Shown here piece by piece: positions 25,524-35,011 of a stretch of 50,341 nucleotides of DNA (its first letter is position 1; each line of letters opens with the position of its first letter). The position numbers and the translations under genes are program-made. Source of the DNA: JBEOJY01 sp040275305. GTDB lineage: Bacteria > Pseudomonadota > Alphaproteobacteria > UBA9219. The DNA lies in NCBI GenBank assembly GCA_040275305.1, contig JBEOJY010000036.1, forward strand, positions 1 through 50,341, in the 5' to 3' direction. The notes beneath the pieces were generated by a model that was given only the letters and a program-made list of their open reading frames with translations, searched no databases and was not told where the DNA came from.

Positions 25524-26313
25524 CGCAAGACTACGCATTTAGCCATGTATCGCGATTTTGCCGCCTTATCTTGCGATAAAGACCCCTCTGCGCGTCACAG
25601 AAGTTATCTGGCCACTTCGGCAGGGGGCAAAAGCCTAATTAACCAAACTATAGCTGATGCTCCACAGCGCGGTGTCACGCCCGCGAAGGCTGGCGTCCAG
25701 CCCCTGTCCTTGACGCAGGCGCTTTGCTTGCATGTTTAGCGCTTGTTCTCCTCAATAGCAGGAGATGTACACCCGCCGGAGCCAGTCCTCGCGGAGGCGG
25801 GGACGCGTGTGACGCTTTGCTATCGGCGGATTTTGCTAATTCTTCACATGCGATAGGTAGATCATTATTTGCGCCCCATCTAGCCATCAGTTAACCATTC
25901 TGCTACATTGCATTTTGCAGCTTTGAGCCTGCAACCGCCAAAAACTTGTATATTTCACCGCTGCGCCTATTTTCTTCACCAATTTCCCTTGACGTACAGC
26001 AAAATAACACTTAAAAGAACCACTGCTTTTCTGAAGCCGGTGGTGGAGACACCTGCGCCGATAAAGTTTATGTGGCGCAAACGCGATCCAAACGCGGCTA
26101 AGGATATTGCAATACAAGCATAATTCGCTCAATTCGCGCTTATTGAGGGCTGATTATCATCGGCCTTGACATCTGGCGGCGACAGGCGGATGTGAAGAGG
26201 CAGGGAAGACATCGCTGGATCAAGCGCATTCAGCATGACGGCCATAGCCACGGGACGCAAAAAGTGAGCGCCCCAAGGTGGATTTTGTGCTTTGCACATT
26301 TGGAGATTGAAGA
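25524..26313. other. 790-base gap between clpX and rpsL
   Basis: Holds the family A element at 25672-25815 and presumably the superoperon promoter. Possible -35 boxes are TTGACG at 25989 and TTGACA at 26166, but neither has a good -10 at 16-18 bases. Short open frames on both strands (25908-26123 plus, 25887-26132 minus) have no recognisable features and no ribosome site; I do not call them. Confidence 0.5.
25672..25815. repeat. Family A palindromic element downstream of clpX
   Basis: Left arm GTGTCACGCCCGCGAAGG and right arm GCGGAGGCGGGGACGCGTGTGACGC are imperfect inverses. The centre contains CTTGCATGTTTAGCGCTTG, related in inverse orientation to ACATGCAAGTCAAGCGCTC in the copy at 6273-6384, so the two belong to one subfamily, not merely to look-alike hairpins. 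Confidence 0.8.
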
Positions 26314-26685
26314 ATGCCTACAGTGAACCAGCTGATTCGCAAAAAGCGCAAGCCGCAAAGCGCGCGCGACAAAGTTCCTGCTCTTCAGGAATGCCCGCAA
26401 AAACGCGGCGTCTGCACACGCGTCTACACGACGACGCCCAAGAAACCAAACTCAGCTCTTCGTAAGGTCGCGCGCGTTCGCTTGACCAACGGGCATGAAG
26501 TCATCTGCTACATCCCCGGAGAGGGACACAATTTACAAGAACACTCCGTCGTGATGATTCGCGGCGGTCGTGTTAAAGATCTTCCCGGTGTCCGCTACCA
26601 CATCGTTCGCGGCACGCTGGACACGCAGGGAATCAAGGATCGTAAGAAGCGCCGTTCATTGTACGGCGCGAAGCGTCCGAAGTAA
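26314..26685 (+). CDS. rpsL: 30S ribosomal protein S12
   Basis: Decoding-site protein, 123 aa, first gene of the superoperon. TTPKKPNSALRKVARVRL contains Lys43 and the later VKDLPGVRYH contains Lys88, both wild type at the positions where streptomycin-resistance changes occur. GGAG precedes the start. Confidence 0.98.
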   Translation: MPTVNQLIRKKRKPQSARDKVPALQECPQKRGVCTRVYTTTPKKPNSALRKVARVRLTNGHEVICYIPGEGHNLQEHSVVMIRGGRVKDLPGVRYHIVRGTLDTQGIKDRKKRRSLYGAKRPK

Positions 26686-26701
26686 TCATTGGGGCTGGCT
26701 T

Positions 26702-26896
26702 ATGGAAATATCTATGAACGCCGAACTCGTCAAAACGCAACAAATGTTGCGCGCAATTGAGGGAAGCGATGGGGGTAAGGTATCACAGGAATTAAGGCAA
26801 GCGCTTGAATTATTTCGCGGGATATTAAATCCCAAGCGAAATGATCAAGGAGCTTCTAAAAATGCGGCTCAGAAGCCGCAAATATTAATCGCCTAG
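26702..26896 (+). CDS. Small hypothetical protein between rpsL and rpsG
   Basis: A 64-codon frame (or 60 from ATG 26714) placed 16 bases after rpsL and ending 8 bases before rpsG. Composition is mixed, with a likely helix SQELRQALELFRGIL followed by a polar tail. The ribosome site is weak (GGGG). I know of no standard gene at this place in the str operon; rpsG normally follows rpsL. It may be a real small protein or an inserted spacer. Confidence 0.45.
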   Translation: MEISMNAELVKTQQMLRAIEGSDGGKVSQELRQALELFRGILNPKRNDQGASKNAAQKPQILIA

Positions 26897-26904
26897 AGGT
26901 AGAA

Positions 26905-27378
26905 ATGGCTCGTCGTCACCGCGCAGAAAAACGTGAAGTGCTTCCCGATCCAAAATTCGGAGAAGTTCTGATCACCAAATTTATGAACGTCTTGATGTAT
27001 CAGGGCAAGAAGTCTGCTGCTGAACACATCATCTATGGCGCTCTCGATAAGATTCAGCGTCAAGCCAAGAACGGCAACGCGCTTGAAGTCTTCAAGACGG
27101 CGCTTGAAAAAGTTCGCCCACATCTTGAAGTTCGTTCTCGCCGTGTTGGTGGCGCGACCTATCAGGTTCCGGTCGAAGTGCCTATGACGCGTGGTATAGC
27201 GCTCGCAATGCGCTGGATCATCAATGCCGCCCGTGCGCGTTCGGAACACACGATGATGGATCGACTCGCTGCTGAAATATGGGCCGCGTCAAACGACAAT
27301 GGCACAGCTGTCAAGAAGCGCGAAGATACCCACCGTATGGCCGAGGCTAACAAAGCCTTCTCGCACTTTCGCTGGTAA
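26905..27378 (+). CDS. rpsG: 30S ribosomal protein S7
   Basis: Primary 16S rRNA binding protein of the 30S head and, in E. coli, the translational repressor of the str operon. MARRHRAEKR start, KFMNVLMYQGKKSAAEHIIYG and VGGATYQVPVEV are family blocks. 157 aa is the standard length. AGAGGTAG lies just before the start. Confidence 0.98.
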   Translation: MARRHRAEKREVLPDPKFGEVLITKFMNVLMYQGKKSAAEHIIYGALDKIQRQAKNGNALEVFKTALEKVRPHLEVRSRRVGGATYQVPVEVPMTRGIALAMRWIINAARARSEHTMMDRLAAEIWAASNDNGTAVKKREDTHRMAEANKAFSHFRW

Positions 27379-27399
27379 GGACTTAAGGGAACTAACGAC

Positions 27400-29478
27400 A
27401 TGCCTCGCCAGACACCCATCGAACTATACCGTAATATCGGAATCATGGCACACATCGACGCCGGTAAAACGACGACGACAGAGCGCATTCTGTATTACAC
27501 TGGCAAGTCCTACAAGATCGGCGAAGTGCACGAAGGCACCGCCACCATGGACTGGATGGAGCAGGAGCAAGAACGCGGCATCACGATCACGTCGGCGGCT
27601 ACGACGACCTTCTGGCGCAACCACCGCATTAACATCATCGACACCCCAGGGCACGTGGACTTCACCATTGAGGTTGAGCGTTCTTTGCGTGTCCTCGACG
27701 GCGCCGTATGTGTCCTTGACGCCGTGTCTGGCGTTGAGCCGCAGACGGAAACGGTCTGGCGCCAAGGTGACAAATATCATGTGCCGCGTATGGTCTTCGT
27801 CAACAAGATGGACCGTATTGGCGCCAACTTCGACGCCTGCGTGGAGCAGCTCAAGGAAAGACTAGGCGCGAACCCGCTGGTGATTCAGTTGCCGATTGGC
27901 GCTGAAGCGGAATACAAGGGCATCATCGACCTTCGTCGTATGAAGGCAGTTGTGTGGGAAAACGAAGCTCTCGGCGCCAAGTTCCATGACGAAGAAATTC
28001 CTGCGGAACTAAAAGCCAAGGCTGAAGAATATCGCAAGAAGATGATCGAAACGGCTGTCGAAATGGACGACGTCGCGATGGAAGCCTACTTGGAAGGCAA
28101 GGAACCATCAGTCGAAACGCTTGACGCTTGCATTCGCAAGGGCGCGATCAAGATGAAGTTTGTGCCAACGCTTTGCGGCTCCGCCTTCAAGAATAAAGGC
28201 GTGCAGCCGATGCTGGATGCCGTAGTTGATTATCTGCCATCTCCTGTGGACATTGGCGAGGTCAAAGGCTTCAAAGTCGGAACCAAGGATCCGGACGAGC
28301 GTCCGCCAACAGACGACGCGCCGTTCTCGGCGCTTGCGTTCAAGATCATGACCGACCCGTTTGTTGGTTCGCTAACATTTACGCGCATATACTCAGGCAA
28401 GCTGGAAGCCGGAAGCTACGTGCAAAACACGATCAAGGATCAGCGCGAACGTATTGGTCGTATGCTCCTCATGCACGCCAACACGCGCGAAGAGCTCAAG
28501 GAAGCCTATGCTGGCGACATCGTAGCGCTCGCCGCGCTAAAGGAAACGACCACGGGCGACACGCTATGCGATTCTGCGAAGCCGATCGTTCTAGAGCGCA
28601 TGGAATTCCCCGATCCCGTTATTGAAATGGCGATCGAGCCGAAGACCAAAGGCGATCAGGATAAAATGACGAACTCGCTCTTGCGCCTCGTGCAGGAAGA
28701 CCCGTCATTCCGCCTCGCGGTGAACCACGAAACAGGTCAGACCGTCATCAAGGGTATGGGCGAACTGCATCTCGACATTAAAGTCGATATTCTGCGCCGC
28801 ACCTACAAGGTCGATGTGAATGTCGGTGCGCCGCAGGTTGCGTATCGCGAAACGATTACACGCAAAACGACCGTCGACTACACCCATAAGAAGCAATCCG
28901 GCGGTTCTGGTCAGTTTGCTCGCGTAATCATTGAGTTTGAGCCTCTCCAGCCCGGCAGCGGTTATGAATTCGAAAGCAAGATCGTCGGAGGCTCAATTCC
29001 GAAAGAATACATTCCCGGAGTAGAAAAGGGTCTCGAAGCTTCGAAAGACACCGGAGTCATGGCAGGATTCCCAACCATTGACTTCAAGGCGAGGCTGATC
29101 GACGGTGCCTATCACGATGTCGACTCATCGGCCCTCGCATTTGAAATCGCCGCGCGCGCAGCATTCCGCGAAGGCATGGCGAAAGCGGGCCCGACGCTCC
29201 TAGAACCGATCATGAAGGTCGAAGTCGTCACGCCTGAAGACTTCATGGGCGATGTGATCGGCGATCTCAACAGCCGCCGTGGTCAAATTCAAGGAATGGA
29301 TCAGCGCGGCAACGCGCGCACCGTCGATGCTCTTGTGCCGCTGGCCAGCATGTTCGGCTATGTCAACACGCTACGTTCAATGACACAGGGTCGCGCGATG
29401 TACTCGATGGAATTCGATCACTACGAACCGGTTCCAGCGGCGATTGCGCAAGAAATCAAGGCGAAGCTGGCAGGATAA
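27400..29478 (+). CDS. fusA: Elongation factor G
   Basis: Translocation GTPase, 692 aa. G1 motif AHIDAGKTTTTER, G3 DTPGHVDF and G4 NKMDRIGA are present, followed by domains II-V, including SGGSGQFARV (domain IV). 21 bases separate it from rpsG. Confidence 0.98.
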   Translation: MPRQTPIELYRNIGIMAHIDAGKTTTTERILYYTGKSYKIGEVHEGTATMDWMEQEQERGITITSAATTTFWRNHRINIIDTPGHVDFTIEVERSLRVLDGAVCVLDAVSGVEPQTETVWRQGDKYHVPRMVFVNKMDRIGANFDACVEQLKERLGANPLVIQLPIGAEAEYKGIIDLRRMKAVVWENEALGAKFHDEEIPAELKAKAEEYRKKMIETAVEMDDVAMEAYLEGKEPSVETLDACIRKGAIKMKFVPTLCGSAFKNKGVQPMLDAVVDYLPSPVDIGEVKGFKVGTKDPDERPPTDDAPFSALAFKIMTDPFVGSLTFTRIYSGKLEAGSYVQNTIKDQRERIGRMLLMHANTREELKEAYAGDIVALAALKETTTGDTLCDSAKPIVLERMEFPDPVIEMAIEPKTKGDQDKMTNSLLRLVQEDPSFRLAVNHETGQTVIKGMGELHLDIKVDILRRTYKVDVNVGAPQVAYRETITRKTTVDYTHKKQSGGSGQFARVIIEFEPLQPGSGYEFESKIVGGSIPKEYIPGVEKGLEASKDTGVMAGFPTIDFKARLIDGAYHDVDSSALAFEIAARAAFREGMAKAGPTLLEPIMKVEVVTPEDFMGDVIGDLNSRRGQIQGMDQRGNARTVDALVPLASMFGYVNTLRSMTQGRAMYSMEFDHYEPVPAAIAQEIKAKLAG

Positions 29479-29546
29479 GTAAACGCAAGATAATGCAAGG
29501 TAAATAGACGCAACAGCAACACACGCAGAGGAAAACGGAGAGTATC

Positions 29547-30734
<1,188 letters not shown>

Positions 30735-30761
30735 TTGGCAAACGAAATATGGGAGGCTCTC

Positions 30762-30784
30762 CCCGCGCCACTTAAAGGCGCGGG
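30762..30784 (+). other. GC-rich hairpin between tuf and the next ORF
   Basis: CCCGCGCC (30762-30769) pairs perfectly with GGCGCGGG (30777-30784) around a 7-base loop. No T-run follows, so it is more likely an attenuator or an mRNA-stability hairpin than a full terminator. It separates the str part from the S10 part. Confidence 0.7.
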
Positions 30785-30796
30785 CAGAGTAAAAAT

Positions 30797-30982
30797 ATGA
30801 ACGGACAAGAAACGACAAATGCGCAGAATAGCAATCAAAGAAAGAACGGCGGCGCGTGGCATGATTATTACATCGCTACGGGATATCTCTGTGGTAATTG
30901 CGGCATGACAAAAGGTAGCCCTTTAGCGCCGGAATTTAAGGGACGCAGTTGTACTTGTAAACAAAGCGTTGCGCTGCAGTGA
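30797..30982 (+). CDS. Small Cys-containing hypothetical protein between tuf and rpsJ
   Basis: A 61-codon frame. After a polar N-terminus it has GYLCGNCGMTKG and RSCTCKQ, four cysteines as CxxC and CxC spaced about 15 residues apart, suggestive of a small zinc-ribbon. No good ribosome site is visible. Ending 41 bases before rpsJ, it lies where no gene normally sits. Zinc binding is inference. Confidence 0.45.
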   Translation: MNGQETTNAQNSNQRKNGGAWHDYYIATGYLCGNCGMTKGSPLAPEFKGRSCTCKQSVALQ

Positions 30983-31023
30983 AAGAAGCAAAGTATTAAG
31001 TCTATATGGTAGAAGGAAAGAGA

Positions 31024-31332
31024 ATGAACACGCAAAAAATCAGAATTCGCCTGAAGGCGTTTGATCACCGGACACTGGATCAGTCAGTGATGGAGATCAT
31101 CAGCACAGCCAAGCGCACGGGCGCGCAGGTGCGTGGGCCCATTCCGCTGCCAACATGGATTGAACGTTTTACTGTCAATCGCGGTCCGCACGTAGACAAA
31201 AAGTCCCGTGACCAGCTTGAAGTGCGTACGCATTGCCGCTTGCTCGATATTATTGAACCTACGCCACAAACAATTGATGCATTGTCGAAAATCGATCTTT
31301 CGGCTGGCGTCGAAGTTGAGATCAGAGTTTAA
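31024..31332 (+). CDS. rpsJ: 30S ribosomal protein S10
   Basis: 102 aa from ATG 31024, which follows AAGGAAAGAG; an upstream in-frame ATG at 31006 would precede the ribosome site and is rejected. Blocks: IRIRLKAFDHRTLDQS and PLPTWIERFTVNRGPHVDKKSRDQ. Also acts with NusB in antitermination. First gene of the S10 segment. Confidence 0.98.
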   Translation: MNTQKIRIRLKAFDHRTLDQSVMEIISTAKRTGAQVRGPIPLPTWIERFTVNRGPHVDKKSRDQLEVRTHCRLLDIIEPTPQTIDALSKIDLSAGVEVEIRV

Positions 31333-31343
31333 GGATAACGGTT

Positions 31344-32066
31344 ATGACCCAAGCAAAACCACAACGCGCCGGAGCGATTACACAGAAGCTCGGCATGACG
31401 CGCGTATTTAATGAATACGGCGAGCATGTGCCTGTGACTGTGCTGAAGCTGGACGAGGTGCAGGTTACAGGCGCTCGTACAAAGGATAAGGATGGCTACG
31501 CAGCTGTGCAAGTCGGCTACGGCAAAGCTAAAATTAAGAACGTTTCGAAGCCAATGCGCGAAGTTTATGCGCAGTCGAAGATCGAGCCGAAGAAGAAGCT
31601 CGTAGAATTCCGTGTGGACGAGGCCAATATTCTCGAAATCGGAGCCCCAATTCTGGCCTCGCATTTCAAGACGGGCCAGTTTATTGACGTCACAGCGACC
31701 AGCATCGGAAAAGGCTTTATGGGCGTTATGCGCCGTTGGGGCTTCAAGGGATTACGCGCCTCGCACGGCGTCTCTATCTCGCACCGGAGCCATGGTTCGA
31801 CCGGTTGCCGTCAGGATCCGGGCCGCGTCTTCAAGAACAAGAAAATGGCGGGACACACAGGCGTCAAGCGCATTACGACGCTGAATCTGCAAGTCGTCTC
31901 CGTAGACGACGAGCAGGGCGTAATTCTGGTTAAGGGCTGCGTGCCTGGCGCTACGGGCTGTTATGTGATGGTCCGCGACGCAATCAAGAACGTGAAGGCC
32001 AAGCAGCGTCCGCAGCATGCGGATGATGGCAAGAAAAAAGACGCCAAACCTGCCGCAAAGAAGTAG
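31344..32066 (+). CDS. rplC: 50S ribosomal protein L3
   Basis: 240 aa. GAITQKLGMTRVF at the N-terminus and FKGLRASHGVSISHRSHGST around the peptidyl-transferase-centre loop. The C-terminal tail after the L3 fold is Lys/Ala-rich (DDGKKKDAKPAAKK), a common alphaproteobacterial extension. Confidence 0.98.
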   Translation: MTQAKPQRAGAITQKLGMTRVFNEYGEHVPVTVLKLDEVQVTGARTKDKDGYAAVQVGYGKAKIKNVSKPMREVYAQSKIEPKKKLVEFRVDEANILEIGAPILASHFKTGQFIDVTATSIGKGFMGVMRRWGFKGLRASHGVSISHRSHGSTGCRQDPGRVFKNKKMAGHTGVKRITTLNLQVVSVDDEQGVILVKGCVPGATGCYVMVRDAIKNVKAKQRPQHADDGKKKDAKPAAKK

Positions 32067-32095
32067 GGCAATAGGAAAGGCGTGAGGATTGAAAG

Positions 32096-32719
32096 ATGAA
32101 AGCGACAGTAAAAAATCTAGATAATAAGGACGTCGGCCAGATCGACTTGCTGGACAACGTGTTCGCGCGCGAACCGCGCCGCGACATCCTGATGCGCTGC
32201 GATACATGGCACATGGCCAGACGACGCGCCGGGACCCACAAGGCAAAGGGCATCAGCGATGTCAGTGGCACAACTAAGAAGCCATGGGCGCAAAAAGGCA
32301 CGGGCCGCGCGCGTCAAGGCAGCCTACGTTCGCCGCAGTTCCGCAAGGGCGGCGTGATCTTTGGGCCGATCGTTCGCGATCATGCCCATGATTTGCCGAA
32401 GAAAGTCCGCAAGCTTGGGCTTTGCATGGCGCTTTCATCTAAACAGATGGAAGGCAAGCTGATTGTGTTGGATCAAGCCAAGACGGACAGCTTGAAGACA
32501 AAAATCTTAATCAAGCAGCTCGAAGCCTTAGGCGCGGCCAAATCTGCGCTGATTATTGACGGCGCGAATCTGGACGTGAACTTCGTCAAAGCCGCGCGTA
32601 ATTTGCCGCATGTGGATGTGCTGCCGGAACTCGGCGCGAACGTGCATGACATTTTGCGCCGCGACGTTCTGGTCCTGACCAGAAACGCCGTCGAGCAATT
32701 GCAAGAAAGGCTGAAATAA
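32096..32719 (+). CDS. rplD: 50S ribosomal protein L4
   Basis: 207 aa. The exit-tunnel loop AKGISDVSGTTKKPWAQKGT and GRARQGSLRSPQFRKGG are typical. In E. coli L4 represses the S10 operon. rplW follows 2 bases after the stop. Confidence 0.97.
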   Translation: MKATVKNLDNKDVGQIDLLDNVFAREPRRDILMRCDTWHMARRRAGTHKAKGISDVSGTTKKPWAQKGTGRARQGSLRSPQFRKGGVIFGPIVRDHAHDLPKKVRKLGLCMALSSKQMEGKLIVLDQAKTDSLKTKILIKQLEALGAAKSALIIDGANLDVNFVKAARNLPHVDVLPELGANVHDILRRDVLVLTRNAVEQLQERLK

Positions 32720-32721
32720 TC

Positions 32722-33042
32722 ATGTCGGTCGCTAAGAAACAACAATCTGCCAACTTGGCATCTTGCTACGATGTCATCGTCTCTCCGGTCATAACTGAAA
32801 AGGCGACGAACAATTCGCAGTATAATCAGGTAACGTTCCGTGTGCAAAAAAACGCGACCAAACCAGCAATAAAAACCGCGGTCGAAAAATTATTTAACGT
32901 CAAGGTCAAGGCGGTCAATACGCATAACCGTCAAGGTAAGACCAAGCACTTTCGCGGCAAGATCGGCTATCGCAGCGACGTGAAGTTTGCGATTGTGACG
33001 CTCGCCGAAGGTGACAAGATTGACGTGACGACCGGATTGTGA
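32722..33042 (+). CDS. rplW: 50S ribosomal protein L23
   Basis: 106 aa. VIVSPVITEKATN and YNQVTFRVQKNATKPAIKTA are the family signatures; NVKVKAVNTHNRQGK follows. L23 sits at the tunnel exit and is the docking site for trigger factor, which is also encoded in this window. Confidence 0.97.
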   Translation: MSVAKKQQSANLASCYDVIVSPVITEKATNNSQYNQVTFRVQKNATKPAIKTAVEKLFNVKVKAVNTHNRQGKTKHFRGKIGYRSDVKFAIVTLAEGDKIDVTTGL

Positions 33043-33056
33043 GTTGAGGAAAAACC

Positions 33057-33902
33057 ATGGCATTAAAAACCTATAGCCCCGCAACCCCCGGCCTACGACA
33101 GGTCGTGAAGGTTGACCGTTCAGAACTCTGGAAAGGCAAGCCCGTCAAGTCTTTGACCGAAGGGCTGACCAACACAGGTGGACGCAACAACAAGGGCCGC
33201 ATCACAACGCGCCATATCGGCGGCGGACATCCGCACCGTTATCGCTTGATTGACTTCAAGCGCAGGAAGTTTGACGTGGATGCGACGGTAGAACGCTTGG
33301 AATACGATCCAAACCGTACGGCGTTCATTGCGCTGGTAAAGTATAACGACGGCGAACAGGCCTATATCTTGGCGCCTCAAAAAATACAAAAGGGCGATGT
33401 AGTGATTGCGGGCGAAAAAGTGGACGTAAAGCCCGGCAACGCCATGCGTCTTAAGAACATTCCCGTTGGTACCTTCGTGCATAACGTCGAGATGAAGCCT
33501 GGTAAGGGCGGCCAAATGGCCCGCTCGGCTGGAGCAAGCGTCCAGATTGTGGGGCGCGATACCGGAGTTGTGCAAATAAAGATGAATTCCGGAGAACTTC
33601 GCACGATCCCGCAGGAATGCATGGCCACGATTGGCGCAGTCTCGAACGCAGACCACATGAATGAACAGATGGGTAAGGCGGGACGCAACCGCTGGAAGGG
33701 CATCCGTCCTTCTGTTCGTGGCGTAGTGATGAATCCGATTGATCACCCGCACGGTGGTGGTGAAGGTAAGAGCTCTGGAGGCCGCCACCCAGTCACGCCA
33801 TGGGGTAAGGGTACCAAAGGCAAGAAGACTCGTAACAACAAGCGTACGGATCGCTGGATCTTGCGCCGCGCGAACAAGCGCCGTGATCGTCAGGCTTCGT
33901 AA
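33057..33902 (+). CDS. rplB: 50S ribosomal protein L2
   Basis: 281 aa, peptidyl-transferase-centre support protein. GRNNKGRITTRHIGGGHPHR and NPIDHPHGGGEG (with the conserved His) are clear. Normally rpsS follows within tens of bases; here a 1.1-kb insert intervenes. Confidence 0.98.
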   Translation: MALKTYSPATPGLRQVVKVDRSELWKGKPVKSLTEGLTNTGGRNNKGRITTRHIGGGHPHRYRLIDFKRRKFDVDATVERLEYDPNRTAFIALVKYNDGEQAYILAPQKIQKGDVVIAGEKVDVKPGNAMRLKNIPVGTFVHNVEMKPGKGGQMARSAGASVQIVGRDTGVVQIKMNSGELRTIPQECMATIGAVSNADHMNEQMGKAGRNRWKGIRPSVRGVVMNPIDHPHGGGEGKSSGGRHPVTPWGKGTKGKKTRNNKRTDRWILRRANKRRDRQAS

Positions 33903-34056
33903 GCGCAAAAAAGGGTAATAATTTTGATTAAGATCAAAATGACTAGGGGGTAGAAGCAAAATATGGTAAATTAATCGTTAAGACGGTCTAAAGACCGGCG
34001 AGTTTCGTTGTATCCATGTGACACACACTGGCAGAAACGAAAGGAGCGGTATTAAG

Positions 34057-34395
34057 ATGGCGTTCTTCGATCCCAAAGTCTTAAAACTGAACGAACAAAC
34101 GGCGCACGAGACACAAGATGCTATAGATCGGCGTTGGTATCTAGAGAAAATGTGGGATGATGAAGCTGTGGAGAAAGCAGCGGAAGATGAAAATGATGAA
34201 GAAACAGCAGCAGAAGAAAAAAGAAAACAACTGTCGCTAAAAGAAGAACAGTTGGAAGCAGAGGAAAGGTTAAAGAAGCAGGAAGTTGCAGCCGCCTTAA
34301 GTATGATGGCCATGCAGGAACCTGAGCCGCAACAAGCGTTTAGGGAGTTGCAGCATAGTAATAACCAAACGTCTCAAGAGCCGATGATGGCTTAA
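34057..34395 (+). CDS. Charged, probably coiled-coil protein inserted between rplB and rpsS (ORF 1)
   Basis: A 112-aa protein from ATG 34057, with AAGGAG about 12 bases upstream; the frame is open from 34018. Not recognised. The N-terminus FDPKVLKLNEQTAHETQDAI precedes a long Glu/Lys/Ala-rich helix (about residues 35-95; KRKQLSLKEEQLEAEERLKK), then a Met-rich MMAMQ and a Gln/Asn-rich tail. Base composition is more A-rich than the ribosomal genes around it. Its position inside the S10 operon implies co-transcription with ribosomal proteins. Confidence 0.6.
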   Translation: MAFFDPKVLKLNEQTAHETQDAIDRRWYLEKMWDDEAVEKAAEDENDEETAAEEKRKQLSLKEEQLEAEERLKKQEVAAALSMMAMQEPEPQQAFRELQHSNNQTSQEPMMA

Positions 34396-34422
34396 GGGGT
34401 GATGAAAAAGAATAAGGATCAG

Positions 34423-34458
34423 GCAAGCGTTAAAACGTAGAAGCGGTTTAACGCTTGC
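34423..34458 (+). other. 12-bp perfect hairpin between the two inserted ORFs
   Basis: GCAAGCGTTAAA (34423-34434) pairs with TTTAACGCTTGC (34447-34458) with a 12-base loop. No T-run follows. It could dampen read-through into the second ORF and rpsS, or be an end of an inserted element. Confidence 0.7.
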
Positions 34459-34481
34459 TAGTGAAAACGAGCTAAAGCCAT

Positions 34482-34504
34482 AAAGGAGGCACAAAGACAT
34501 GTAA
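34482..34504 (+). promoter_or_regulatory. Strong Shine-Dalgarno followed by a start-stop (ATG TAA)
   Basis: AAAGGAGG at 34482-34489 is the best ribosome site in the region, and 9 bases later is ATG immediately followed by TAA (34499-34504). It may trap ribosomes as a minimal upstream ORF or be the remnant of a start broken by mutation. A 23-codon frame at 34507-34578 follows, ending 2 bases before the next ORF. Confidence 0.5.
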
Positions 34505-34580
34505 AGATGTTCACACGGTCGGTAGGGGATTGGTTAAAGCAAAAGAACCAGAACACGCTAGACAAAGGGAGAACATAAAC

Positions 34581-34979
34581 ATGTTTAGACTACCTTGGTG
34601 GAAAATACAGAAGAAGCGCCAGCAAGAATACGATGAAGAACTAGCACATCGTATGGCTTTGGAACTCAGGGAAGAGCGGGAACTCGCGGAAAAGAAAGAG
34701 ATGCGCAGCGCGGAAGCAGAACACGAACAAGATATACGGGTTCAGAGAGAATTTGCGGAAGCAGGCATAACCGGGGCATCGGGGAAGGCAAGTAAGATTA
34801 GAAAATTTTTAGCCAGCCTAAAAAGAGGGAAGAAGAAAGCCTTGGAATCTCTGGCTGCGGCAAGGGAACAAGCGGAAGATACGATTGCGGACCGCCAGAC
34901 GAAGCCTGTGGCCCCAAAACTGGAAGCAGTTTTGAAAAATAGGCAGAAACCAGAGCTAAGGTTAAGGGTTAAAGGTTAA
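34581..34979 (+). CDS. Basic, helical protein inserted between rplB and rpsS (ORF 2)
   Basis: A 132-aa protein from ATG 34581, with AAAGGGAG 10 bases upstream. Not recognised. An aromatic N-terminus (MFRLPWWKIQKKRQQ) could be amphipathic; residues 15-60 are a highly charged helix (LAHRMALELREERELAEKK); the middle GITGASGKASKIRKFLASLK and a Lys/Arg-rich tail follow. The sequence ends in a short tandem GGTTAAA-like tract. Like ORF 1, it shares mRNA with S10 operon genes. A role at the ribosome or membrane is only speculation. Confidence 0.6.
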   Translation: MFRLPWWKIQKKRQQEYDEELAHRMALELREERELAEKKEMRSAEAEHEQDIRVQREFAEAGITGASGKASKIRKFLASLKRGKKKALESLAAAREQAEDTIADRQTKPVAPKLEAVLKNRQKPELRLRVKG

Positions 34980-35011
34980 AGGTTATCAGGACGAAAAAGG
35001 GAAAGTAACAG

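Noticed and set aside
4237..25815. CRISPR array
   Set aside because: The repeats are palindromic, scattered singly over kilobases and not separated by uniform spacers; no cas gene is present.
33120..33959. 279-codon minus-strand frame
   Set aside because: Antisense to rplB; no ribosome site or family likeness.
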